DNA of 64,000 nucleotides from Olleya marilimosa CAM030 (lineage in GTDB: Bacteria > Bacteroidota > Bacteroidia > Flavobacteriales > Flavobacteriaceae), in NCBI RefSeq assembly GCF_000518485.1, contig NZ_KI912443.1:277205-341204 (forward strand), read 5' to 3'. Of the stretch, positions 45,250-54,026 are shown piece by piece (the stretch's first letter is position 1; each line of letters starts with the position of its first letter). Below the pieces are notes generated by a model, which ran no database searches, was not told the origin of the DNA, and saw only the letters and a program-made list of their open reading frames with translations. A program made the position numbers and the translations under genes.

Positions 45250-46233
45250 ATGAAACATTACACGCTTATATTTTCTATCCTACTTATCTTTTTTTCTTGT
45301 AAAAAAGAACCTCAATTACTAAAAGTGTCAGGTCCTGTGTTTGGTACAAGTTATAGTGTACAGTATTTTGATTTGGATGGCACAAGTTATAACAAACAAT
45401 TTGATAGTCTGTTTGCAATTATCAATAAATCCATGTCTAATTATCAAGATAACTCTGATATTTCACGGTTAAACCGAAATGAAGAAGTTGACGTGGACGA
45501 CCATTTTATAACCGTTTTTAAGGCATCAAAACAAATTTATCGCGAAACCGAAGGTGTTTTAGATCCAACTATTGGAAGGATTGTTAATGCTTGGAATTTT
45601 GGTTCAGAAAACAATACAATGACTCTAGATAGCGTCAAAATTGATAGTTTAATGCGTTTTGTAGGCTTAAACAGAGTTGGCTTGGTTGATCGTAAAATAA
45701 AAAAACCAGAAGCCTCATTTATAGATTTTAATGCGATTGCTAAAGGGTATGGCGTAGATGTAATTGCAGATTTTTTAGAATCTAAGAACATAAAAAATTA
45801 TATCGTGGATATTGGAGGAGAGTTAAGAGCAAAAGGCATTAATATTAGCAAAGCAAAGGGATGGACTGTTGGTATTGAAAACCCAAATTATGATGGCTCT
45901 CAAAGCTACAACAAGACGTTAGTTTTAAAAGATCAAGCTATGGCAACTTCTGGGACATACCGTAAATTTAAAATTGACGAAAACGGAAATAAATACGCAC
46001 ACATTATAAATACTAAAACAGGTTATCCATCTAAAACCAATATTTTAAGTGTGTCTGTTATTGCACAAACCTGTATGATGGCAGATGGTTATGCAACTGC
46101 TTTTCAGGCAATGGGAATTGAAAAAGTGGATTACTTTATGGCAAAACATCCTGAGTTAAAAGCATTTTTGATTTTTGAAAACGATAAAGGAGAATTGGAG
46201 TCTAAAGCATTTAATAATTTTCCAGTTAATTAA
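45250..46233 (+). CDS. apbE: FAD:protein FMN transferase (ApbE)
   Basis: 327 aa lipoprotein (lipobox FFSCKK). Attaches FMN to threonines of NqrB and NqrC in the periplasm. Motifs: GTSYSVQYF, the FAD-binding DFNAIAKGYGVDVIADFL (about 158-175), DIGGELRAKG and the metal-site TSGTYRKF / HIINTKTGYP. Together with the D-x-x-x-G-x-T targets in NqrB and NqrC this completes the NQR maturation set, although the gene is 4.4 kb from nqrF. Confidence 0.95.
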   Translation: MKHYTLIFSILLIFFSCKKEPQLLKVSGPVFGTSYSVQYFDLDGTSYNKQFDSLFAIINKSMSNYQDNSDISRLNRNEEVDVDDHFITVFKASKQIYRETEGVLDPTIGRIVNAWNFGSENNTMTLDSVKIDSLMRFVGLNRVGLVDRKIKKPEASFIDFNAIAKGYGVDVIADFLESKNIKNYIVDIGGELRAKGINISKAKGWTVGIENPNYDGSQSYNKTLVLKDQAMATSGTYRKFKIDENGNKYAHIINTKTGYPSKTNILSVSVIAQTCMMADGYATAFQAMGIEKVDYFMAKHPELKAFLIFENDKGELESKAFNNFPVN

Positions 46234-46240
46234 TCTTATT

Positions 46241-46311
46241 ACCATTTAAATAGGTTTTTATACCGTTCGCTAATAATTTATAATTTAATAGCAGTCAATT
46301 TTGTAGCTTTG
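46241..46311 (+). promoter_or_regulatory. Predicted LytTR-type operator and promoter of the sensor kinase gene
   Basis: Direct repeats ACCATTTAA (46241-46249) and ACCGTTCGC (46262-46270) are 21 bp apart. The second begins 42 bp upstream of a perfect -7 TAGCTTTG (46304-46311). No -33 TTG is present at the normal distance, as in activator-dependent promoters. The same arrangement recurs at 50008 and 52242. Suggests autoregulation by the LytTR regulator at 49251. Confidence 0.65.
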
Positions 46312-46327
46312 AGAAAAGCATAACTGA

Positions 46328-49240
46328 TTGATCCATCGCTATTTTATATTATTTTTAGTCTTCCTCGCTTATCATACTGGTTTAGCGCAACAGCCTGTAT
46401 CCATACATCTTACAGAAAAAGATGGTTTGCCTGACATAGAATTTTATGATTTACTAGAGGATAATAAAGGCTTTATTTGGTTAGCAGCAGATAAAGGTTT
46501 GTATAGGTATGATGGTAGAAACTATAAATTATTTACCAATCCAGATAAAAGAGGACGCTCGCTTTTTGGTTTAAAATTAGACAATCAAGGACGACTTTGG
46601 TGTAATAATTTATCAGGTCAATTTTTTTATGTCCAAGATGAGGAGTTAAAGCTTTTTGAGGATTATGGCCATATTAAAACGTTAGTAGATTTTAATATCT
46701 ACGATAATCATTTAATAATTTATGAACCATCCAGAATAGTAACTGTAGATATTAGTACAAAAAGTATTACTGCGACATTAAATAGTTCGACAAGGTCTTA
46801 TATGGTAGATTTAAACTACAACTCAAAAGGGTTTTATTATAATAAAAATAGTATAATATGTTTTTCTTCAACAGTTGATTTTCAAGATGCTAAAACTTTA
46901 AATAATTCACCAATTGCAGCATTTAATCAACGGGTTATAAGAAAATTTTTTGAATGGAATGACCAAATATATTATTTCAACCAATTACAAACAACTAGTA
47001 AAACTAGTTTGTATCAATTATTAGATGGTGGTATAATCGAAGTGGACATCCCAATACAACTTCAAAATGTCATTGTAATTCATTCTTATAACCTCAACAA
47101 TAACTTATGGATTTTAACAAATAAAGGCATTTTTATATCTCAATTGGATAGTGATGTTTTAATAGTAAAAGAACATATTTTTAAAAACCAATATATCACA
47201 GATCTTGTTATCGATAAGGATAATAATTACTGGTTGTCAACGCTTAATAATGGTGTTTTTGTACTACCAAATAAGCAACTAAATAAAATAAATTTACCTG
47301 ATAATGTTGGTGTACAAGCTATAGAGAAAGTTAATGATGATTTATTATACATAGCTACTAACTCAAATGAGGTTTTTAGTTATAACCTAAAAAAAAATAA
47401 ATTTAAAAAATTACCAGAAAGCTTTAATAATAAGATATATAATATTTGCTATAACCCTTTAGCAAAGGACTTGTTAATGGTTGCGACTACGGATTCAAAA
47501 ATTTATAATCTAGACACCAAGCAAAGTCAAAGCAGTAACCTGATTGTAACAAAATCAATTGATGTGTTGGATCATAATCAATATTTAATTAGTCTTCCAC
47601 ATTCACTTTCTATTTATAATAAAAATAAAGACTCTATTTATAATCTTAGGACATTAAGAAGCTATGGATCTGTATTAAATAAAACAAAAAGCAAAGCGTA
47701 TTGTAGTTTTGTAGATGGCTTAGGTTGGGTAGATTTAAAGACTAATAAGTATAAAAAAATAACACATAATAACAGTCCTATTTATGCCTTAAAAATCGCG
47801 ATAAGTCATGACGATATGGTTTGGGTTGCTGCAGATGAAAAAGGATTGTTAGGATTTAAAAATGATAGTTTAATAAAAACAATAAATATAAAAAACGGAC
47901 TAGCATCAAACTTAATTAATGTACTAGTAGCAGATAAAAATGTAATTTGGATAGCTACAGATAAAGGCTTACAAAGCTATAATTATAAAACAAAAACATT
48001 AAATACTATTAATAAACAAGATGGTATAGACTCTTACAATATTAATGCTATTGAAGTCGTAGGAGATCAAGTGTTTTTTAGTTCAAATACTGGTTTGTAT
48101 CAATTTAATAGTAATAAAATTAATACTGTTAGAAGTACTTCTCAACCTTATTTTACTAATGTATCCATCCAAGAAAGAGATACTATTATAAAGACGTCAT
48201 ATACCTTAAAGCAAACAGAAAGCGAAATTAGATTTGGATTTAATGTCAATGGATTTCAAACAAATCAATTTGTCGATTTTGAATATCAGTTAGAAGGTTA
48301 TGATAAAAATTGGATAGCCTTAGACAACGGATTAAACTTTGTTAAATTTAATACATTGCCAGCAGGACAATTTAAATTTAATGTAAGAGCTAAAAATAGA
48401 TCTCAAAATAATTACACAAATCCAATAAGCATTGCCTTAACAGTCCGTTTACCATTTTATAAAACCTGGTGGTTTTATCTATTGTTTTTACTAAGTTCTG
48501 TTGGGTTGGTTTGGTGGTACTATTCCCAAAAAACAAAACGATTAAATATCGCACAATTTCAAGCTTTAGAAAAAGCAAAGATCAATCAGCAATTGGTGTT
48601 TTCGCAATTAGAAAATTTGAGATCACAAATGAATCCTCATTTTATATTTAATGCCTTAAACTCTATCCAAGATTATATTATTTTAAACGAAAGTAAATTA
48701 GCGCGTCAATATCTAGTTAAGTTTTCTAGACTTATAAGGACCTATTTGGAACATAGTCAAGCCAATGAAATTACTTTAAATGAAGAAATTAAAACGCTTA
48801 GACTTTATCTAGAACTTGAAAAAGATAGATTTGATGACGATTTTAAATTTGAAATTAATATCCATCAAGATCTAGATTTAGAAAACACTTTTGTCCCAAC
48901 ATTATTTATTCAGCCTTATGTTGAAAATGCTTTAAAACATGGTTTACTTCATAAAAAAAACAATAAAAAATTAGTGCTCAATTTTAAACAGGATATTAAT
49001 AATCAAAGTCTAATATGCGAAATTATAGACAATGGTATTGGACGTAAAGCATCCGCAATTATAAAAAACCAACGTCAAGATAATTACAAGTCTTTTGCAA
49101 CCTCTGCAAATCAAAAAAGGATAGAGCTACTAAATCGTAGTCATAATAAAGCAATTACATTAACTATTGAAGATGTTATTAATGAAAAACATGACATTTG
49201 CGGTACAAAAGTGGTAATTAAAATACAAGTAACAGATTAA
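46328..49240 (+). CDS. Two-component sensor: beta-propeller, Y_Y_Y domain, LytS-type histidine kinase
   Basis: 970 aa from TTG 46328. A signal peptide (YFILFLVFLAYHTGLAQ), two periplasmic beta-propeller blocks (about 25-600; LTEKDGLPDIEFYDLLEDNKGFIWLAADKGLYRYDG is a typical repeat), a Y_Y_Y domain (about 610-705), one transmembrane helix (about 713-733) and a LytS-like kinase with His771 in NPHFIFNAL and ATPase motifs VENALKHG and DNGIGRKA. It senses an unknown envelope ligand and signals to the LytTR regulator 10 nt downstream. Unlike polysaccharide-utilisation hybrids, no SusC/SusD pair is nearby. Confidence 0.92.
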   Translation: MIHRYFILFLVFLAYHTGLAQQPVSIHLTEKDGLPDIEFYDLLEDNKGFIWLAADKGLYRYDGRNYKLFTNPDKRGRSLFGLKLDNQGRLWCNNLSGQFFYVQDEELKLFEDYGHIKTLVDFNIYDNHLIIYEPSRIVTVDISTKSITATLNSSTRSYMVDLNYNSKGFYYNKNSIICFSSTVDFQDAKTLNNSPIAAFNQRVIRKFFEWNDQIYYFNQLQTTSKTSLYQLLDGGIIEVDIPIQLQNVIVIHSYNLNNNLWILTNKGIFISQLDSDVLIVKEHIFKNQYITDLVIDKDNNYWLSTLNNGVFVLPNKQLNKINLPDNVGVQAIEKVNDDLLYIATNSNEVFSYNLKKNKFKKLPESFNNKIYNICYNPLAKDLLMVATTDSKIYNLDTKQSQSSNLIVTKSIDVLDHNQYLISLPHSLSIYNKNKDSIYNLRTLRSYGSVLNKTKSKAYCSFVDGLGWVDLKTNKYKKITHNNSPIYALKIAISHDDMVWVAADEKGLLGFKNDSLIKTINIKNGLASNLINVLVADKNVIWIATDKGLQSYNYKTKTLNTINKQDGIDSYNINAIEVVGDQVFFSSNTGLYQFNSNKINTVRSTSQPYFTNVSIQERDTIIKTSYTLKQTESEIRFGFNVNGFQTNQFVDFEYQLEGYDKNWIALDNGLNFVKFNTLPAGQFKFNVRAKNRSQNNYTNPISIALTVRLPFYKTWWFYLLFLLSSVGLVWWYYSQKTKRLNIAQFQALEKAKINQQLVFSQLENLRSQMNPHFIFNALNSIQDYIILNESKLARQYLVKFSRLIRTYLEHSQANEITLNEEIKTLRLYLELEKDRFDDDFKFEINIHQDLDLENTFVPTLFIQPYVENALKHGLLHKKNNKKLVLNFKQDINNQSLICEIIDNGIGRKASAIIKNQRQDNYKSFATSANQKRIELLNRSHNKAITLTIEDVINEKHDICGTKVVIKIQVTD

Positions 49241-49250
49241 AAATTAGACA

Positions 49251-50003
49251 ATGAAAGCGATAATTATAGACGACGAAAAAAGAGCTAGACGTATTTTGCG
49301 TACGCTGATAGAGGAGGAGTGTCCAGAAATTGTAACCATTTTTGATGCAGAAAATTTATTGGAAGGTGTAGCAATAATAAAATCAGAACAACCAGACGTC
49401 GTGTTTTTAGATATAGAAATGCCTAACCATTCTGGGCTTCAAATTTTAGAGTTCTTTAAAAATGATACTATTAATTTTCAAATCATTTTTACGACTGCTT
49501 ACGGACATTATGCGATTGATGCGTTTAAGTTATCAGCTGTAGATTATTTATTAAAACCAATTGATATTGATGAATTAAAAATAGCAATAAATAAAGCATC
49601 TAATAGTTTAGAAGAAAATTTTATAAAAGAAAAGTTACTTAATCTAGAACGTAATTTTCAACAACTAGCATTAAATAAAATAGCTTTAGAAGTCCCAAAA
49701 GGAATACGATTTGTTTCGCATGAAGACATCTTGTTTTTTGAAGCAGATGGTGTTTACACTAAAGTGTTTTTGCAAAATGGTAAAACAGAATTAATTTGTA
49801 AAACGTTAAAACATTTTACAGAGCAATTAAGTAATAAACCATTGTTTTATAAACCGCATAGATCGTATTTAATTAATCTTAAGTACATGACAGAGATCAC
49901 TAAAAAAGATGGCCTTCAAGTTATAATGAGCAATAACAAAAGCATTCCAATTGCACGAGACCGTAAGGATGAATTTATGGATATTATTAATCGTGTATTT
50001 TAA
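49251..50003 (+). CDS. LytTR-family response regulator
   Basis: 250 aa. Receiver with Asp54 as phospho-acceptor (VVFLDIEMP) and the acidic pocket IIDDE, then a LytTR DNA-binding domain (about 145-250, IRFVSHEDILFFEADGVYTKVFLQNG, LFYKPHRSYLINLKYMTEI). LytTR proteins bind two short direct repeats about two helical turns apart; such pairs occur at three promoters of this locus. Co-transcribed with the kinase. Confidence 0.95.
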   Translation: MKAIIIDDEKRARRILRTLIEEECPEIVTIFDAENLLEGVAIIKSEQPDVVFLDIEMPNHSGLQILEFFKNDTINFQIIFTTAYGHYAIDAFKLSAVDYLLKPIDIDELKIAINKASNSLEENFIKEKLLNLERNFQQLALNKIALEVPKGIRFVSHEDILFFEADGVYTKVFLQNGKTELICKTLKHFTEQLSNKPLFYKPHRSYLINLKYMTEITKKDGLQVIMSNNKSIPIARDRKDEFMDIINRVF

Positions 50004-50007
50004 AATA

Positions 50008-50078
50008 ACCATTCATTTACAAATACTTACCATTCACTAAAAAGTTTAAAAATTAAAGTCTATAGTTTAGCATTTTTG
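50008..50078 (+). promoter_or_regulatory. Predicted LytTR-type operator and promoter, gene 50106
   Basis: ACCATTCAT (50008-50016) and ACCATTCAC (50029-50037), 21 bp apart; CATTTTTG -7-like element at 50071-50078 starts exactly 42 bp after the start of the second repeat. Confidence 0.68.
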
Positions 50079-50105
50079 TTTCATAATTTTAAAATTAAAT
50101 ATATT

Positions 50106-52184
50106 ATGAGAATAAAATTACTTTATGTCATGCTTCTAGTTAGTGGTTATGCTTTTGCGCAATTCCCATCAGATGCAACTAAGCACTATTCCTTTACAAA
50201 TGGTGATATAACAAATCAAGTAGGTAGTAATTATGATTTGGTTGTTAATACAGGTTATGGGACTCCAACTTTTGTAGATGACCGTTTTGGTAATTCAAAT
50301 TCCGCTGTCGACTTAAATAGTGGACATTATAACATGGGTGTAATGCCCAATCGTTCTGGTTATTCTGGTAACCAACTATCTTTAAGTTTTTGGATCAAAT
50401 CGACTACAGATGGTATTTTATTTCATCAATACGATAATGTTCAAGAAAATGGCTGGATTTTAGGACTAACAGGTAATTCTATATTTTATAGGACTGGGTA
50501 TTTTTGTTCCTATGGATTTTCTTGTGGTAGTTTTCCAGACAACCAATATATAGCTAGTAACGTTTTAGATAATAATTGGCACCATATTGTAGCTATTGTC
50601 GGAAAGGAAAATGATGGTGTTGATCAACAATATATCAAACAATTGTACATTGATAATGTACTACAACTCGACTTTGTTTTAACCACTGTGCCTTTTAACG
50701 GTGTTCAGGAAGTTGGAATGTTAAATAGTGGCGATTTATATAATGCTTTAACAGGTGGTACAACTGGTAATAATAGATACGACGGAGTAATGGATGATAT
50801 TTATTATTTTGAGCGTAAAATTACAGCTGCCGAAGTAAATGCGTTGTATAATAATGGATTGGTAGTAGATATTCCAGATGCTAATTTAAAATCAAACTTG
50901 ATATCTAATCCAGCCATCAACACTAATGGAGATAATGATATACAAACTGCTGAAGCCATAAATTATACAGGAGCTATTAATGTATCTAATTTAGATATAA
51001 GTAATAGTCAAGGTATCGAGGCATTTGTAAATATTACTAGTTTAGATATTAGTAATAATAATTTAGAATCTTTAGACTTATCATCCAATATTGCATTAAC
51101 AAGTTTACAGGCTCAAAACAATAATTTAGTAAGTTTAAACATTAAAAACACAAATAATAATGCTATTAGTAATGCTAATTTTAATGTGTCAAACAACTAC
51201 GCTTTATACTGTGTAGAAGTTGATAATGTCAGTTACAGTCAGGCAAATTGGACCAATGTTAATGCATACACAATTTTTTCTCTTGATTGTTATACAGCAA
51301 TTGTTAATATTCCAGATACGTCACTTAAGACTAGTTTATTAAATAATATAACTATAAATAGTAATGGTGATTCTGAAATACAAGTATCTGAAGCTAAGGG
51401 CTTTACAGGAGGTGCTTACTTAGGGGTTAATGGGATCCAAAGCATAGAGGGTTTACAAGCTTTTGCATATATAACTAGTTTAGATTTAGATAATAACAAT
51501 ATCTCTAACATGGACCTGAGAGCGCATAAATACTTAACCAATATATACATTAGTAATAATCCATTAATGACTTTAAATATCGATGGATTAAAATTAGCTA
51601 CTTCCATTGTAGTAAGTTATACAGGGTTAACAAATATTGATGTATCAAGTATTACTAACTTGCAATATTTTGAAGCCCAATATGTACATAACTTAGGTAA
51701 TTTAGATTTTTCTTCAAATTTGGATGTAAATTATATTTACGTTAGTGGTAATTCTCTAGCAAATATTGATTTAAGAACAGGAACCAATGTGGCCAATAAT
51801 TTATATATAGAAACTATTGGGTCGCCTAATCTGACTTGTATTTTTGTTGATGACCCTTCATTTAGTCAAAGTAATTCTTTTAAAAATTCAATTACCGAAT
51901 TTTATCAGTTAGATTCAGAGTGTGCTAATTTTACATTAAACATAGAGGATTTTCAAATTCAATCTAACTCAATCTCATTATACCCAAACCCAACAAAATC
52001 TACCTTAAATATAAAAACAGCAGCAGCTATTTCTAATATATCTGTCTATTCATTATTAGGAAAACAAGTTATTAAAACTAACTCTAAAACTTTAAATGTT
52101 TCTAGTCTTTCAAACGGTGTTTATCTAATAAAAATATTGGATGTAAACGGAAATCAACATGTAAAGCGATTTGTAAAAGAATAA
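50106..52184 (+). CDS. Secreted LamG-like and leucine-rich protein, T9SS type A cargo
   Basis: 692 aa from ATG 50106, directly before the signal peptide (RIKLLYVMLLVSGYAFAQ); an upstream TTG would bury it. Residues about 20-255 form a concanavalin-like (LamG) domain (LSLSFWIKSTTDGILFHQYD, NNWHHIVAIVGK). Two tandem modules follow, each beginning with an IPDxxLKxxLxxN...NGDxEIQxxEA segment and continuing into leucine-rich repeats (ITSLDISNNNLESLDLSSN; ITSLDLDNNNISNMDLR). A T9SS type A signal closes the protein. A binding role, to glycan or protein, is likely. Predicted target of the adjacent LytTR system. Confidence 0.85.
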   Translation: MRIKLLYVMLLVSGYAFAQFPSDATKHYSFTNGDITNQVGSNYDLVVNTGYGTPTFVDDRFGNSNSAVDLNSGHYNMGVMPNRSGYSGNQLSLSFWIKSTTDGILFHQYDNVQENGWILGLTGNSIFYRTGYFCSYGFSCGSFPDNQYIASNVLDNNWHHIVAIVGKENDGVDQQYIKQLYIDNVLQLDFVLTTVPFNGVQEVGMLNSGDLYNALTGGTTGNNRYDGVMDDIYYFERKITAAEVNALYNNGLVVDIPDANLKSNLISNPAINTNGDNDIQTAEAINYTGAINVSNLDISNSQGIEAFVNITSLDISNNNLESLDLSSNIALTSLQAQNNNLVSLNIKNTNNNAISNANFNVSNNYALYCVEVDNVSYSQANWTNVNAYTIFSLDCYTAIVNIPDTSLKTSLLNNITINSNGDSEIQVSEAKGFTGGAYLGVNGIQSIEGLQAFAYITSLDLDNNNISNMDLRAHKYLTNIYISNNPLMTLNIDGLKLATSIVVSYTGLTNIDVSSITNLQYFEAQYVHNLGNLDFSSNLDVNYIYVSGNSLANIDLRTGTNVANNLYIETIGSPNLTCIFVDDPSFSQSNSFKNSITEFYQLDSECANFTLNIEDFQIQSNSISLYPNPTKSTLNIKTAAAISNISVYSLLGKQVIKTNSKTLNVSSLSNGVYLIKILDVNGNQHVKRFVKE

Positions 52185-52204
52185 AGCTATCTATTAATTT
52201 TATA

Positions 52205-52238
52205 AAAAAGGAAAGTCAATTTGGCTTTCCTTTTTTTT
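52205..52238 (+). terminator. Terminator after gene 50106
   Basis: AAAAAGGAAAG / CTTTCCTTTTT stem with T-tract; it ends only a few bases before the next LytTR-type operator. Confidence 0.8.
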
Positions 52239-52241
52239 GTT

Positions 52242-52312
52242 GCTATTCATTAATAAAACCTTACCATTCACAAAAAAGCAGAAAATGGATTACTATTATC
52301 GCTTCATATTTG
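52242..52312 (+). promoter_or_regulatory. Predicted LytTR-type operator and promoter, gene 52337
   Basis: GCTATTCAT (52242-52250) and ACCATTCAC (52263-52271), 21 bp apart; CATATTTG at 52305-52312 starts exactly 42 bp after the start of the second repeat. CTTACCATTCAC is shared base for base with the promoter at 50027. Confidence 0.68.
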
Positions 52313-52336
52313 TATCAAACCAGAAACAAATATATT

Positions 52337-53197
52337 ATGAAGTACATTATTTTATTTTTTATTGCATTAGTAACCACAAGTACATTTGCTCAAAACACAA
52401 TTTTCGAAAATTTAGAACAACATGGAGATAGTATTACCTATTTAGAATATGGAGCTATTAGAAAAGATAATAAAGGCAAGCTTTACGCACATCTTAATCC
52501 AGGAAAACAACCAGAAGAAGTACAGATAAAAATAAGAAGACACGAAAATATCCCTTGTGGTATTGAAATCTTATCTATTTCAGAAGATGGAAAACAATCT
52601 GTAAAATATTGGCAAGATATGACTAAACAAACCTATATAGATCTAATTAACTACCCATTTACCTCTATTGCGTTTCATAATGGGTATTATGAAGGTTATG
52701 TGGCAATAGGTAACTACGTGTTTTTTCTTAAAGGCTTTAAAAGTAAAACCGAATTCTCAGAGATTAGTCGTGTTTATGTATTAAAAGGTACAACACCAGA
52801 TGGAGAAGAACCAGCAAAAAAGAAAAAGAAGAAAAAGTTTGGCAAATTTTTAAGTAAAGTAAAAGACGTTGCTTTAAACACAAAGTCCGAAGTGGATTAT
52901 ACCAAAGCACCAGAGTATAAAGCATTGATGTCTCAGGATAATAAAAAAATGATTACCGATTATTTAGTGGCAATGAAAGCAAAACAAGCAGCTCACACAA
53001 CAACTGCTAAAGAAGAAGCAGATTTAGAGATTGTAAAAGCTGAAGGTGAAAAATATGCGGAGTACATTAAGACTAAAAACAATGCCTACTGGCAAAGTCC
53101 TGAAGGTCAAAAAACACTCAGAGTTTGGAAATTAAGAGACCAGCATAAAGCAAGTTGTCCTAAAACAGCAGAATCGTGTGACAGTTCCTATCATTAA
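52337..53197 (+). CDS. Hypothetical secreted protein, LytTR-locus target
   Basis: 286 aa from ATG 52337, chosen because the signal peptide (YIILFFIALVTTSTFAQ) starts there. The first 160 mature residues are a compact beta-rich region; then a lysine run (KKKKKKK, about 165-171), a helical Lys/Ala/Glu-rich segment and a C-terminal part with two cysteines (KASCPKTAESCDSS). No family recognised. Shares its operator with the preceding gene and likely co-transcribed with the small lipoprotein 37 nt downstream. Confidence 0.72.
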   Translation: MKYIILFFIALVTTSTFAQNTIFENLEQHGDSITYLEYGAIRKDNKGKLYAHLNPGKQPEEVQIKIRRHENIPCGIEILSISEDGKQSVKYWQDMTKQTYIDLINYPFTSIAFHNGYYEGYVAIGNYVFFLKGFKSKTEFSEISRVYVLKGTTPDGEEPAKKKKKKKFGKFLSKVKDVALNTKSEVDYTKAPEYKALMSQDNKKMITDYLVAMKAKQAAHTTTAKEEADLEIVKAEGEKYAEYIKTKNNAYWQSPEGQKTLRVWKLRDQHKASCPKTAESCDSSYH

Positions 53198-53234
53198 TAA
53201 AGACGTTACTAATAATCTAAAAATTCAACTAATT

Positions 53235-53591
53235 ATGAAAAATTTTAAAACACTATTGTTATTATGCTTAACTGTATTACTGTTTAATTGTAATGCAGAC
53301 GACGATCAAGCACAAGTAAATAATAATCCAAGTGATTTTACCTTAACAGAAGGTGTAGCTACAGCAGATGGCATAACTTTTAATTGGACTGCATCTGTAG
53401 ATCCTGATAATCAGGATGTCGTTTATGCAATTTATTTAAACGGAGATTTATTATCCGCTAACTTAACTGTATTGACTTATATTATAGACTATAATTTATT
53501 TGTAGGAGGAGAGGATACTATTGTAGTTATAGCTTCCGACGGTTTTGGAGGTGTTACTGAACAGCAGATTATTGTTAATTTGATATCGTAA
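53235..53591 (+). CDS. Small fibronectin III-like lipoprotein
   Basis: 118 aa from ATG 53235; a longer frame starts inside the previous gene but would mask the signal. Lipobox LLFNCNADDD (Cys about 18) and a single fibronectin III / cadherin-like beta-sandwich (ATADGITFNWTASVDPDNQDVVYAIYLNGDLL...VIASDGFGGVTEQQIIV). Probably surface exposed. Second gene of the 52337 unit. Confidence 0.72.
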   Translation: MKNFKTLLLLCLTVLLFNCNADDDQAQVNNNPSDFTLTEGVATADGITFNWTASVDPDNQDVVYAIYLNGDLLSANLTVLTYIIDYNLFVGGEDTIVVIASDGFGGVTEQQIIVNLIS

Positions 53592-53608
53592 TCAAATAAG
53601 ACTAAAAT

Positions 53609-53638
53609 AAAAAAGGCTACTTAAATGTAGCTTTTTTT
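53609..53638. terminator. Bidirectional terminator
   Basis: AAAAGGCTAC / GTAGCTTTTTT hairpin between convergent genes. Confidence 0.65.
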
Positions 53639-53641
53639 ATT

Positions 53642-54010
53642 TTAAAATATATTAACTATCAATAACAACCAACCTGTCACTAAAAGTAAACCACCAATTG
53701 GTGTTATAGGACCTAAAAATTTCAACTTTTTACCTTTAGCATCAGATAAAATTAAACCATAAATACTAAACGAAAACAGCAGTATTCCAATAACAAAGCA
53801 CCAATAAATAGCAGTAGTCATTGGTCCTTGACCATAGCCAATAGCTAATAAAACTATAGCGTGATACATTTGGTATTTAACACCAACCTCAAAACTATGT
53901 AATTGATCTTTAGATAAAATCTTTTTTAAAGCATGAGCTCCAAATGCTCCAAAAATAACAGATAGCATACCAAATACAGCACCTGTTGCAATTAATACTT
54001 GTGCAGTCAT
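53642..54010 (-). CDS. DUF423 family membrane protein
   Basis: 122 aa, four transmembrane helices. FGAFGAHALKK near residues 21-31, the GVKYQMYHAIVLLAIG helix and FSIYGLILSDAKGKKLKFLGPITPIGGLLLVTGW match the YgdD/DUF423 family. Function unknown. Last gene of a four-gene minus-strand unit starting with map. Confidence 0.9.
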   Translation of the reverse strand: MTAQVLIATGAVFGMLSVIFGAFGAHALKKILSKDQLHSFEVGVKYQMYHAIVLLAIGYGQGPMTTAIYWCFVIGILLFSFSIYGLILSDAKGKKLKFLGPITPIGGLLLVTGWLLLIVNIF

Positions 54011-54026
54011 AATTTATAATTTTAGG

